A stretch of 64,000 nucleotides of DNA from Torymus aiolomorphi (Eukaryota; Arthropoda; Insecta; Hymenoptera; Torymidae). Below, in pieces: positions 26,483-37,921 of this stretch (positions within the stretch are counted from its first letter, which is position 1; each line of letters begins with the position of its first letter). Location of the stretch: contig CM070874.1 in the NCBI GenBank assembly GCA_036365515.1, positions 113,939,235 to 114,003,234 of the forward strand. Reading direction: 5' to 3'. The position numbers were made by a program, and so were the translations under genes. Below the pieces are notes generated by a model. The model was not told the origin of the DNA. It saw nothing but the letters and a program-made list of their open reading frames with translations, and made no database searches.

Positions 26483-27272
26483 GTTCGATCATATACGCGC
26501 GTTGCCGCTCACGGCAATTGGCGTATGTGAGCGAGTAAAACACGATATAAACAAACGAAAGGTCGACAATAACACGCGGAAATTCCTGGAAATCGACGAC
26601 GTGAATTGGCGCGTTTTGCAATATACGTATCATACGCGCGCATTGCAGCCTGCAGCAATTGGCGTATGTGAGCGAGTAAAACAATGAGAATAGTTCGATC
26701 ATATACGCGCGTTGCCGCTCACGGCAATTGGCGTATGTGAGCGAGTAAAACACGATATAAACAAACGAAAGGTCGACAATAACACGCGGAAATTCCTGGA
26801 AATCGACGACGTGAATTGGCGCGCTTTGCAATATACGTATCATACGCGCGCATTGCAGCCTGCAGCAATTGGCGTATGTGAGCGAGTAAAACAATGAGAA
26901 TAGTTCGATCATATACGCGCGTTGCCGCTCACGGCAATTGGCGTATGTGAGCGAGTAAAACACGATATAAACAAATGAAAGGTCGACAATAACACGCGGA
27001 AATTCCTGGAAATCGACGACGTGAATTGGCGCGCTTTGCAATATACGTATCATACGCGCGCATTGCCGCCTGCAGCAATTGGCGTATGTGAGCGAGTAAA
27101 TCAATGAGAATAGTTCGATCATATACGCGCGTTGCCGCTCACTGCAATTGGCGTATGTGAGCGAGTAAAACACGATATAACCAAACGAAAAGTCGACAAT
27201 AACACGCGGAAATTCCTGGAAATCGACGACGTGAATTGGCGCGCTTTGCAATATCGTATCATACGCGCGGGA
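26483..27272 (+). repeat. 210-bp sub-repeats, four copies (unit 9)
   Basis: Same organisation as 23041-23828, with starts at 26483, 26693, 26903 and 27113. The last copy is marked by the TCACTGCAATTGG variant and ATATAACCAAACG. The order of variant sub-repeats is conserved between units 8 and 9. Confidence 0.92.
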
Positions 27273-28251
27273 AACAGTGAAAAAGTCTTTTCATAAATGA
27301 TTAGAAACTTACGAAAGTGCAGTAGTTGTGTCCTCCAGGAAACGCAGATACCTCTGTCCCTCCCCCTTCGCGAGCAATAAATACCCTTAGTTCCACACGT
27401 TGATGCAACGGTAATAGCCGGGTTATTGAAGGCGCTGGAAAGGAAGGCGCTGGAAAGGAAGGCGCAGGAAATGCACTTCGCGGGAATGCTGCTGCACTTT
27501 ACGGAAATAATGCACGCCACTACACTTCTTTGAGTTAATATTGAAGTTGACTCTTCTTCGTTCAGCGAGCGATAGACACGTCCGAGCCGATGAACCGCTA
27601 CGACGAGACTGAAAGAAAAAAAAACTACTCTTAACTCGTAGTCGTAAAGCGCCACCTAACGCCTTGGGTTCTAAGCGACGCCCCTTCCTTACCGACGACC
27701 GATACGACTTTCTCAACGAACTCGCGCCATGCTGCGATTGCTCGGTGTATACGCGAATTGCTATACGCGGCAACGCGCGTATGTGACCGTGCAAAACACG
27801 ATATAAACAAAAGAAAGGTCGACAATAACACGCGGAAATTCCTGGAAATCGACGACGTGAATTGGCGCGCTTTGCAATATACGTATCATACGCGCGCATT
27901 GCCGCCTGCAGCAATTGGCGTATGTGAGCGAGTAAAACAATGAGAATAGTTCGATCATATACGCGCGTTGCCGCTCACGGCAATTGGCGTATGTGAGCGA
28001 GTTAAACACGATATAAACAAACGAAAGGTCGACAATAACACGCGGAAATTCCTGGAAATCGTCGACGTGAATTGGCGCGCTTTGCAATATACGTATCATA
28101 CGCGCGCGAAACAGTGAAAAAGTCTTTTCATAAATGATTAGAAACTTACGAAAGTGCAGTAGTTGTGTCCTCCAGGAAACGCGGGCACCTCTGTCCCTCC
28201 CCCGTCGCGAGCAATAAATACCCTTACTTCCACACGCTGTTGTTATACACT

Positions 28252-31200
28252 GACGTGGCTAAAAGGGTCAATGAAATCTTGGGACTTTTTTAAAGTTTTT
28301 ATAAGGAATATAGAAGAGGCATTTGTTCAAGTTTTATTCGTGCTTGCATTAAAGGACTTAGAAAAACTTGACGCTAAATTGAAACAATCTGCATTTCTCA
28401 TAAAATTCTGTTCTATTCTTCGGATGATAGATCTTGAACAGAAAATTATCCTGGAAATTAAAGAGAATATTGATAAGGTGCATGTAAAATGCTATAGCAA
28501 ATTGCTTTATGATTTAAGTGTTAAAGTCTTTAGGAAATCAAAGGATACGGTAACCCCCATACTGCGATCAAAAAGATTTGCAACCATGATACTAAATATT
28601 TCTGAAAACTCGAATTTTAATGATTTCTGTCAATCTATAACTGACGAAATGTCAATTTTTCATGAGAAAGTTACAGAGAGAATTAAAGCTAGGTGGATAG
28701 TATCTGAAATTTTACTCGAGGCTTGCTCGGATTTAGAAGAACAACAGTTCTTAAATGAAGAACGTTTTTTAGTAGAAGAGGAGCTTGCTGAGATTGATGG
28801 AATAGAAAACTGCTTCTGCCAAAAACCAGAGTCAATTGTCTCGTCTATACGAAATGGAGAGGATTCTTTACTCGTTGGCGAGAATATTATCGGTTGTCAA
28901 TATGATAGAACAATGAGGGTTGAATGTACTAATATTATAAAAGATTACTTGGAATCTGACACCACTGTACCCTTCAAGGACTTTAGTGAAGCTGGTCGTA
29001 AGAAAAAAATTTTAAAACCAAAATCTAAGGATTTTCCTCAGATTATTAACAAAATAAAAAAAAAATATATTAAAAAGAACAGTTTAAACATGAGGGGAAT
29101 GTTGATAACGACGCTTCAAACAAATTATATGCCTCTTCAATGGTATTACCCAAACACGTTGAGGCTCGATAAGCCTGACAGACCAAAAAAGTCTGTGGAA
29201 GCAATGGAGCCTGAAGTGGAGGATCTAATTTCTCCCCCTTCGGGAGTAAGAAATGCCCTTAGTTCCACACGTTGTTATACAACGGTGATAGCCGGGTTAT
29301 TGAAGGCACTGGAAAGGAAGGCGCAGGAAATGCACTTCACGGGAATGCTGCTGCACTTTACGGAAATAATGCACGCGATTACTGCCACTACACTTCTTTG
29401 AGTCAATTTTCAAGTTGTCTCTTCTTCGTTCAGCGAGCGATAGGCACGTCCGAGCCGATGAACCGCTACGACGAGACTGAAAGAAAAAAAAACTACTCTT
29501 AACTCGTAGTCGTAAAGCGTCATCTAACGCCTCGGGTTCTAACCTAACGCCTATGATTCTACGAGTGTACGTTAATTGCCGTGTACAGCAATGCGCATGT
29601 AATACAACGCGGAGGTAACGCTCCCTGCCTGGGTTATCGTGCACCGGTACAGCGACGCCCCTTCCTTACCGACAACCGATACGACTTTCTCAACGAACTC
29701 GCGCCGTGCTGCGATTGCTCGGTGTATACGCGAATTGCTATACACGGCAACGCGCGTATATGACCGTGCAAAACGCGATATAAACAAACAAAAGGTCAAC
29801 AATAACACGCGGAAATTCCTGGAAATCGACGACGTGAATTGGCGCACTTTGCAATATATGTATCATACGCGCGCATTGCCGTGAGCGGCAATTAGCATAT
29901 GTGAGCGAGTAAAACAATGATAGAATAGTTCGATCATATACGCGCGTTGCCGCTCACGGCAATTGGCGTATGTGAGCGAGTAAAACACGATACAAACAAA
30001 CGAAAGGTCGACAATAACACGCGGAAATTCCTGGAAATCGACGACGTGAATTGGCGCGCTTTGCAATATACGTATCATACGCGCGCATTGCAGCCTGCAG
30101 CAATTGGCGTATGTGAGCGAGTAAAACAATGAGAATAGTTCGATCATATACGCGCGTTGCCGCTCACGGCAATTGGCGTATGTGAGCGAGTAAAACACGA
30201 TATAAACAAATGAAAGGTCGACAATAGCACGCGGAAATTCCTGGAAATCGACGACGTGAATTGGCGCGCTTTGCAATATACGTATCATACGCGCGCATTG
30301 CCGCCTGCAGCAATTGGCGTATGTGAGCGAGTAAATCAATGAGAATAGTTCGATCATATACGCGCGTTGCCGCTCACTGCAATTGGCGTATGTGAGCGAG
30401 TAAAACACGATATAAACAAACGAAAAGTCGACAATAACACGCGGAAATTCCTGGAAATCGACGACGTGAATTGGCGCGCTTTGCAATATCGTATCATACG
30501 CGCGGGAAACAGTGAAAAAGTCTTTTCCTAAATGATTAGAAACTTACGAAAGTGCAGTAGTTGTGTCCTCCAGGAAACGCAGGTACCTCTGTCCCTCCCC
30601 CTTCGCGAGCAATAAATACCCTTAGTTCCACACGTTGATACAACGGTAATAGCCGGGTTATTGAAAGCGCTGGAAAGGAAGGCGCTGGAAAGGAAGGCGC
30701 AGGAAATGCACTTCGCGGGAATGCTGCTGCACTTTACGGAAATAATGCACGCCACTACACTTCTTTGAGTTAATATTGAAGTTGACTCTTCTTCGTTCAG
30801 CGAGCGATAGACACGTCCGAGCCGATGAACCGCTACGACGAGACTGAATGAAAAAAAAACTACTCTTAACTCGTAGTCGTAAAGCGCCACCTAACGCCTT
30901 GGGTTCTAAGCGACGCCCCTTCCTTACCGACGACCGATACGACTTTCTCAACGAACTCGCGCCATGCTGCGATTGCTCGGTGTATACGCGAATTGCTATA
31001 CGCGGCAACGCGCGTATGTGACCGTGCAAAACACGATATAAACAAAAGAAAGGTCGACAATAACACGCGGAAATTCCTGGAAATCGACGACGTGAATTGG
31101 CGCGCTTTGCAATATACGTATCATACGCGCGCATTGCCGCCTGCAGCAATTGGCGTATGTGAGCGAGTAAAACAATGAGAATAGTTCGATCATATACGCG

Positions 31201-31488
31201 CGTTGCCGCTCACGGCAATTGGCGTATGTGAGCGAGTTAAACACGATATAAACAAACGAAAGGTCGACAATAACACGCGGAAATTCCTGGAAATCGTCGA
31301 CGTGAATTGGCGCGCTTTGCAATATACGTATCATACGCGCGCGAAACAGTGAAAAAGTCTTTTCATAAATGATTAGAAACTTACGAAAGTGCAGTAGTTG
31401 TGTCCTCCAGGAAACGCGGGCACCTCTGTCTGTCCTCCCCGTCGCGAGCAATAAATACCCTTAGTTCCACACGCTGTTGTTATACACT
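28252..31488 (+). repeat. Array unit 10 (3237 bp)
   Basis: Three sub-repeats (about 29930-30505). It shares the Ala-to-Val codon (GTG near 28340) with units 11 and 12, and the GTACCCTTC and GTAAGAAATGCCC variants with units 7 and 11. Confidence 0.9.
28271..29401 (+). CDS. Array gene copy 10, open frame of 376 codons, function unknown
   Basis: Second fully open copy, with the same GTACCCTTC and GTAAGAAATGCCC signatures as copy 7. It carries the Ala-to-Val change shared with copies 11 and 12. As in copy 7, the last 50 or so residues are translated satellite. The sharing of 3' variants with copy 7, about nine kilobases away, suggests conversion or exchange that kept or restored the open frame. 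Whether it is transcribed cannot be judged from sequence. Confidence 0.45.
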   Translation: MKSWDFFKVFIRNIEEAFVQVLFVLALKDLEKLDAKLKQSAFLIKFCSILRMIDLEQKIILEIKENIDKVHVKCYSKLLYDLSVKVFRKSKDTVTPILRSKRFATMILNISENSNFNDFCQSITDEMSIFHEKVTERIKARWIVSEILLEACSDLEEQQFLNEERFLVEEELAEIDGIENCFCQKPESIVSSIRNGEDSLLVGENIIGCQYDRTMRVECTNIIKDYLESDTTVPFKDFSEAGRKKKILKPKSKDFPQIINKIKKKYIKKNSLNMRGMLITTLQTNYMPLQWYYPNTLRLDKPDRPKKSVEAMEPEVEDLISPPSGVRNALSSTRCYTTVIAGLLKALERKAQEMHFTGMLLHFTEIMHAITATTLL

Positions 31489-34400
31489 GACGTGGCTAAA
31501 AGGGTCAATGAAATCTTGGGACTTTTTTAAAGTTTTTATAAGGAATATAGAAGAGGCATTTGTTCAAGTTTTATTCGTGCTTGCATTAAAGGACTTAGAA
31601 AAACTTGACGCTAAATTGAAACAATCTGCATTTCTCATAAAATTCTGTTCTATTCTTCGGATGATAGATCTTGAACAGAAAATTATCCTGGAAATTAAAG
31701 AGAATATTGATAAGGTGCATGTAAAATGCTATAGCAAATTGCTTTATGATTTAAGTGTTAAAGTCTTTAGGAAATCAAAGGATACGGTAACCCCCATACT
31801 GCGATCAAAAAGATTTGCAACCATGATACTAAATATTTCTGAAAACTCGAATTTTAATGATTTCTGTCAATCTATAACTGACGAAATGTCAATTTTTCAT
31901 GAGAAAGTTACAGAGAGAATTAAAGCTAGGTGGATAGTATCTGAAATTTTACTCGAGGCTTGCTCGGATTTAGAAGAACAACAGTTCTTAAATGAAGAAC
32001 GTTTTTTAGTAGAAGAGGAGCTTGCTGAGATTGATGGAATAGAAAACTGCTTCTGCCAAAAACCAGAGTCAATTGTCTCGTCTATACGAAATGGAGAGGA
32101 TTCTTTACTCGTTGGCGAGAATATTATCGGTTGTCAATATGATAGAACAATGAGGGTTGAATGTACTAATATTATAAAAGATTACTTGGAATCTGACACC
32201 ACTGTACCCTTCAAGGACTTTAGTGAAGCTGGTCGTAAGAAAAAAATTTTAAAACCAAAATCTAAGGATTTTCCTCAGATTATTAACAGAATAAAAAAAA
32301 ATATATTAAAAAGAACAGTTTAAACATGAGGGGAATGTTGATAACGACGCTTCAAACAAATTATATGCCTCTTCAATGGTATTACCCAAACACGTTGAGG
32401 CTCGATAAGCCTGACAGACCAAAAAAGTCTGTGGAAGCAATGGAGCCTGAAGTGGAGGATCTAATTTCTCCCCCTTCGGGAGTAAGAAATGCCCTTAGTT
32501 CCACACGTTGTTATACAACGGTGATAGCCGGTTGATTGAAAGCACTGGAAAGGAAGGCGCAGGGAATGCACTTCACGGGAATGCTGCTGCACTTTACGGA
32601 AATAATGCACGCGATTACTGCCACTACACTTCTTTGAGTCAATTTTCAAGTTGTCTCTTCTTCGTTCAGCGAGCGATAGGCACGTCCGAGCCGATGAACC
32701 GCTACGACGAGACTGAAAGAAAAAAAAACTACTCTTAACTCGTAGTCGTAAAGCGTCATCTAACGCCTCGGGTTCTAACCTAACGCCTATGATTCTACGA
32801 GTGTACGTTAATTGCCGTGTACAGCAATGCGCATGTAATACAACGCGGAGGTAACGCTCCCTGCCTGGGTTATCGTGCACCGGTACAGCGACGCCCCTTC
32901 CTTACCGACAACCGATACGACTTTCTCAACGAACTCGCGCCGTGCTGCGATTGCTCGGTGTATACGCGAATTGCTATACACGGCAACGCGCGTATATGAC
33001 CGTGCAAAACGCGATATAAACAAACAAAAGGTCAACAATAACACGCGGAAATTCCTGGAAATCGACGACGTGAATTGGCGCACTTTGCAATATATGTATC
33101 ATACGCGCGCATTGCCGTGAGCGGCAATAAGCATATGTGAGCGAGTAAAACAATGATAGAATAGTTCGATCATATACGCGCGTTGCCGCTCACGGCAATT
33201 GGCGTATGTGAGCGAGTAAAACACGATACAAACAAACGAAAGGTCGACAATAACACGCGGAAATTCCTGGAAATCGACGACGTGAATTGGCGCGCTTTGC
33301 AATATACGTATCATACGCGCGCATTGCAGCCTGCAGCAATTGGCGTATGTGAGCGAGTAAAACAATGAGAATAGTTCGATCATATACGCGCGTTGCCGCT
33401 CACGGCAATTGGCGTATGTGAGCGAGTAAAACACGATATAAACAAATGAAAGGTCGACAATAGCACGCGGAAATTCCTGGAAATCGACGACGTGAATTGG
33501 CGCGCTTTGCAATATACGTATCATACGCGCGCATTGCCGCCTGCAGCAATTGGCGTATGTGAGCGAGTAAATCAATGAGAATAGTTCGATCATATACGCG
33601 CGTTGCCGCTCACTGCAATTGGCGTATGTGAGCGAGTAAAACACGATATAAACAAACGAAAAGTCGACAATAACACGCGGAAATTCCTGGAAATCGACGA
33701 CGTGAATTGGCGCGCTTTGCAATATCGTATCATACGCGCGGGAAACAGTGAAAAAGTCTTTTCCTAAATGATTAGAAACTTACGAAAGTGCAGTAGTTGT
33801 GTCCTCCAGGAAACGCAGGTACCTCTGTCCCTCCCCCTTCGCGAGCAATAAATACCCTTAGTTCCACACGTTGATACAACGGTAATAGCCGGGTTATTGA
33901 AAGCGCTGGAAAGGAAGGCGCTGGAAAGGAAGGCGCAGGAAATGCACTTCGCGGGAATGCTGCTGCACTTTACGGAAATAATGCACGCCACTACACTTCT
34001 TTGAGTTAATATTGAAGTTGACTCTTCTTCGTTCAGCGAGCGATAGACACGTCCGAGCCGATGAACCGCTACGACGAGACTGAATGAAAAAAAAAAAACT
34101 ACTCTTAACTCGTAGTCGTAAAGCGCCACCTAACGCCTTGGGTTCTAAGCGACGCCCCTTCCTTACCGACGACCGATACGACTTTCTCAACGAACTCGCG
34201 CCATGCTGCGATTGCTCGGTGTATACGCGAATTGCTATACGCGGCAACGTGCGTATGTGACCGTGCAAAACACGATATAAACAAAGAAAGGTCGACAATA
34301 ACACGCGGAAATTCCTGGAAATCGACGACGTGAATTGGCGCGCTTTGCAATATACGTATCATACGCGCGCATTGCCGCCTGCAGCAATTGGCGTATGTGA

Positions 34401-34724
34401 GCGAGTAAAACAATGAGAATAGTTCGATCATATACGCGCGTTGCCGCTCACGGCAATTGGCGTATGTGAGCGAGTTAAACACGATATAAACAAACGAAAG
34501 GTCGACAATAACACGCGGAAATTCCTGGAAATCGTCGACGTGAATTGGCGCGCTTTGCAATATACGTATCATACGCGCGCGAAACAGTGAAAACGTCTTT
34601 TCATAAATGATTAGAAACTTACGAAAGTGCAGTAGTTGTGTCCTCCAGGAAACGCGGGCACCTCTGTCCCTTCCCCGTCGCGAGCAATAAATACCCTTAG
34701 TTCCACACGCTGTTGTTATACACT
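31489..34724 (+). repeat. Array unit 11 (3236 bp)
   Basis: Very close to unit 10, with three sub-repeats (about 33166-33741). The segment joining units 10 and 11 has an altered pyrimidine tract (CTGTCTGTCCTCCCC near 31428). Confidence 0.9.
31508..32323 (+). pseudogene. Array gene copy 11, late frameshift
   Basis: Keeps the GTACCCTTC form and reads on through the basic segment. It then stops at 32323, because the A-run (near 32293) is one base shorter than in copies 7 and 10. The remaining part is open in another frame from ATG 32326. Confidence 0.6.
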
Positions 34725-36480
34725 GACGTGGCTAAAAGGGTCAATGAAATCTTGGGACTTCTTTAAAGTTTTTATAAGGAATATAGAAGAGGCATTTGTT
34801 CAAGTTTTATTCGTGCTTGCATTAAAGGACTTAGAAAAACTTGACGCTAAATTGAAACAATCTGCATTTCTCATAAAATTCTGTTCTATTCTTCGGATGA
34901 TAGATCTTGAACAGAAAATTATCCTGGAAATTAAAGAGAATATTGATAAGGTGCATGTAAAATGCTATAGCAAATTGCTTTATGATTTAAGTGTTAAAGT
35001 CTTTAGGAAATCAAAGGATACGGTAACCCCCATACTGCGATCAAAAAGATTTGCAACCATGATACTAAATATTTCTGAAAACTCGAATTTTAATGATTTC
35101 TGTCAATCTATAACTGACGAAATGTCAATTTTTCATCAGAAAGTTACAGACAGAATTAAAGCTAGGTGGATAGTATCTGAAATTTTACTCGAGGCTTGCT
35201 CGGATTTAGAAGAACAACAGTTCTTAAATGAAGAACGTTTTTTAGTAGAAGAAGAGCTTGCTGAGATTGATGGAATAGAAAACTGCTTCTGCCAAAAACC
35301 AGAGTCAATTGTCTCGTCTATACGAAATGGAGAGGATTCTTTACTCGTTGGCGAGAATATTATCGGTTGTCAATATGATAGAACAATGAGGGTTGAATGT
35401 ACTAATATTATAAAAGATTACTTGGAATCTGACACCACTGTACCTTCAAGGACTTTAGTGAAGCTGGTCGTAAGAAAAAAATTTTAAAACCAAAATCTAA
35501 GGATTTTCCTCAGATTATTAACAGAATAAAAAAAAAATATATTAAAAAGAACAGATTAAACATGAGGGGAATGTTGATAACGACGCTTCAAACAAATTAT
35601 ATGCCTCTTCAATGGTATTACCCAAACACGTTGAGGCTCGATAAGCCTGACAGACCAAAAAAGTCTGTGGAAGCAATGGAGCCTGAAGTGGAGGATCTAA
35701 TTTCTCCCCCTTCGGGAGTAATAAATACCCTTAGTTCCACACGTTGTTATACAACGGTGATAGCCGGGTTATTGAAGGCGCTGGAAAGGAAGGCGCAGGA
35801 AATGCACTTCGCGGGAATGCTGCTGCACTTTACGGAAATAATGCACGCGATTACTGCCACTACACTTCTTTTAGTCAATGTTCAAGTTGTCTCTTCTTCG
35901 TTCAGCGAGCGATAGGCACGTCCGAGCCGATGAACCGCTACGACGAGACTGAAAGAAAAAAAAACTACTCTTAACTCGTAGTCGTAAAGCGTCATCTAAC
36001 GCCTCGGGTTCTAACCTAACCCCTATGATTCTACGAGTGTACGTTAATTGCCGTGTACAGCAATGCGCATGTAACACAACGCGGAGGTAACGCTCCCTGC
36101 CTGGGTTATCGTGCACCGGTACAGCGACGCCCCTTCCTTACCGACGACCGATACGACTTTCTCAACGAACTCGCGCCGTGCTGCGATTGCTCGGTGTATA
36201 CGCGAATTGCTATACGCGGCAACGCGCGTATATGACCGTGCAAAACGCGATATAAACAAACAAAAGGTCAACAATAACACGCGGAAATTCCTGGAAATCG
36301 ACGACGTGAATTGGCGCGCTTTGCAATATATGTATCATACGCGCGCATTGCCGTGAGCGGCAATTAGCATATGTGAGCGAGTAAAACAATGATAGAATAG
36401 TTCGAGCACTTACGCGCGTTGTCGCCTGCACCAATTTGCGTATGTGAGCGTGTAAAACAATGATAGAATAGTTCGAGCAC
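34725..36480 (+). repeat. Array unit 12, truncated right end
   Basis: Gene fragment and block B are present. After one partial sub-repeat the sequence degenerates (GTTCGAGCACTTACGCGCG near 36402) and leaves the array near 36480. Decay at the array edge is typical of satellites, where terminal units escape homogenisation. Confidence 0.85.
34744..35487 (+). pseudogene. Array gene copy 12, frameshifted
   Basis: 247-codon frame with the CC-form frameshift. It has private changes Glu-to-Gln and Glu-to-Asp (FHQKVTDRI), and a changed stop in the downstream frame (TTTTAG for TTTGAG near 35870). Confidence 0.6.
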
Positions 36481-36819
36481 AGAAGGGGTGCAGATGCATC
36501 TCTTTCTGTCGTCTTTTTCCTTTGCCGCTTCCCCTTCACCGACTTCCTTCGCCTCTCCTCCTCGCGAGCAGCTTTTCGCCTTCGAGTATTCTCCGGACCT
36601 GCCATTGTGAGTCAGTCTGAACTTGCGAGACTGAAAAAAAAAAACAGTATTGGCCTCCTGCCTGGGTTATCGTGCACCGGTACAGCGACGCCTCTTCCTT
36701 ACCGACGACTTTCTCAACGAACTCGCGCCGTGCTGCGATTACTCGGTGTATACCTGAATTGCCATACGCGGCAACTCACGTGAGCGTGCGCGCAGCAAGG
36801 AGCGTATTAACACTATTGG
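36481..36819 (+). repeat. Diverged satellite remnant
   Basis: 36481-36655 is a pyrimidine-rich stretch with no gene. 36656-36790 is a diverged copy of the satellite B segment (CCTGCCTGGGTTATCGTGCA, CCTTACCGACGA, GTGTATAC..ATTGCC). It lies just downstream of the RING gene stop codon on the opposite strand, so it may supply that transcript's 3' end. Confidence 0.75.
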
Positions 36820-37804
36820 CTAATTAAATACGGCGATCCAAATTACGCCTTTGCCTACGCCTCCGAGCTGCTTCCCTTGCGGCCTCGGAACGTCGACTGA
36901 CCACAGCGCCCACAACCTCGAAATCATTCTCGGCACCTGCTGGTATACCGATAGTAGGTCCCACCCGCTGAGGTACAAACTCTCCTCCAGTTGACGAGCC
37001 TTGACGAGTTCAACATATTTGGTGTACTTCCTGTACACATTCTCCTCCGTGTCGAAGCAGAATAAAAGTTTAGGTACCCGAAAGCACATATCGTCAGGCG
37101 TACAGCTGCTACCTCGGCATATCGAGCAGTTTGCTAATGGGTTATTATCCCAACAAATGCGACAGCAGGTGTGCCCGTTGCAGCACTTGACTGGGTCGAT
37201 CACTATACTAAGACAGATGGGACAGATTAATTTATCCCTGAAATCCTCATCAAGGTCATCGAAGCAGACGGCGCGATCCACCGTCCACGGCTCCTTCGCC
37301 AGCGCTTTCTCAGCAGTGCCATTACTTATGGCTAATTTTCGTAGATGCATTCGAGCCTTTTTGCTCTTCCGCAGTCTCTGAAAAATAAAAAAAAAAAAAT
37401 TTAAACAGTAAAACAGTATATACAACTATACGTACACATACATTGCCCTGCGGAGCAACGCAAGTGTACACTACAATATAAAGGGGAGCGCGCGGACGCA
37501 GAAATCGAGGTTAGGTCTCGTCTCTCACACACTTTACCTTTATCTTCGACGCAGATGCCGACGCTGCCGGAAAATCCTTCACCAGCAACACGTGGCGATG
37601 AACCCCCTCCTCAACCACTTCCACCATACCATATGGTATCTCCTTGCCGCACTCAACGTCCCGCGCAAGATGTTTCACTCTGATCTCCTGTCGATCCATT
37701 ACAAAAACTCGGAATAACTGAGCTTGATTTTGTGATTGCATCTTGATAGAAAGTTCTCTTACTAACCACGCCGCTAAAATAACAGAGAAAGCAATTAGCG
37801 ACAT
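36820..37804 (-). CDS. RING-finger (C3HC4) protein, probable E3 ubiquitin ligase, two exons
   Basis: The exons I infer are 37804-37538 and 37377-36820, giving about 274 residues. Exon 1 ends AAAG at a GTAAAG donor. The intron ends TTTTTCAG. Both borders are in phase 0, and the joined protein reads through a basic cluster (KIK then RLRKSKKAR) that could be a nuclear localisation signal. A single C3HC4 RING lies near residues 130-165: CPIC, then CCNGHTCCRIC, then CSIC. RING domains bind zinc and recruit E2 ubiquitin-conjugating enzymes; the substrate is unknown. The start is uncertain. The first ATG gives a hydrophobic N-terminus (LIAFSVILAAWLV), but the bases behind it (TTTCTCTG..TTTTAG, 37774) also look like a splice acceptor. 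An upstream exon may therefore exist, or translation may start at the later MDRQEI. No frameshift is seen. The gene sits between satellite remnants at the right edge of the 37 kb block. Confidence 0.7.
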
Positions 37805-37921
37805 CTACATGGCGGCATTAACAATACACGCCTCCTCCTTACCGACGATAGATAAAATTAAAGCATATACGCGCGTTGCCGCCGGCAGCAACTCGCGTAT
37901 ATGAGCAGCGCAAAAAAGATG
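37805..37921 (+). repeat. Diverged satellite piece with strong hairpin
   Basis: CTCCTCCTTACCGACGA matches the satellite CCTTCCTTACCGACGA. After it comes a near-perfect dyad at about 37866-37902 (ATATACGCGCGTTGC paired with GCAACTCGCGTATAT, one mismatch), then GCAGCGCAAAA, similar to the satellite GACCGTGCAAAA. It ends at the TCGA junction at 37922-37925. Confidence 0.7.

Larger units (their letters stand above)
24812..28251 (+). repeat. Array unit 9 (3440 bp)
   Basis: Four sub-repeats at 26483, 26693, 26903 and 27113, like unit 8, which suggests the two units are recent duplicates of each other. Confidence 0.9.
840..36480 (+). repeat. Twelve-unit tandem array: gene fragment plus composite satellite
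   Basis: The motif GACGTGGCTAAAAGGG recurs at 840, 3864, 6881, 10112, 13133, 16154, 19177, 21366, 24812, 28252, 31489 and 34725, which gives eleven complete units and one truncated unit. Each unit holds about 0.98 kb of gene fragment. Then comes satellite block B (starting near TAAATACCCTTAGTTCCACA), 210-bp sub-repeats, block B' (a diverged copy of B), more sub-repeats, and a short block B'' that joins the next gene fragment. Unit lengths are near 3.02, 3.23 or 3.44 kb, so they differ by multiples of about 210 bp. Unit 7 is 2.19 kb because it lacks B'. Units are nearly identical. This suggests recent amplification by unequal exchange or conversion. Confidence 0.95.

Noticed and set aside
840..36480. 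CRISPR-like array
   Set aside because: Sub-repeats are contiguous and near-identical with no unique spacers, and the genome is eukaryotic.
36820..37425. RING protein starting at the hydrophobic stretch upstream of the acceptor
   Set aside because: The segment before RLRKSKK is the pyrimidine tract of an intron ending TTTTTCAG, and the upstream exon joins in phase.
666..37921. Integrated virus or polydnavirus segment
   Set aside because: No capsid, polymerase or integrase-like gene is seen in the block, and the TCGA edges alone do not support a viral origin.
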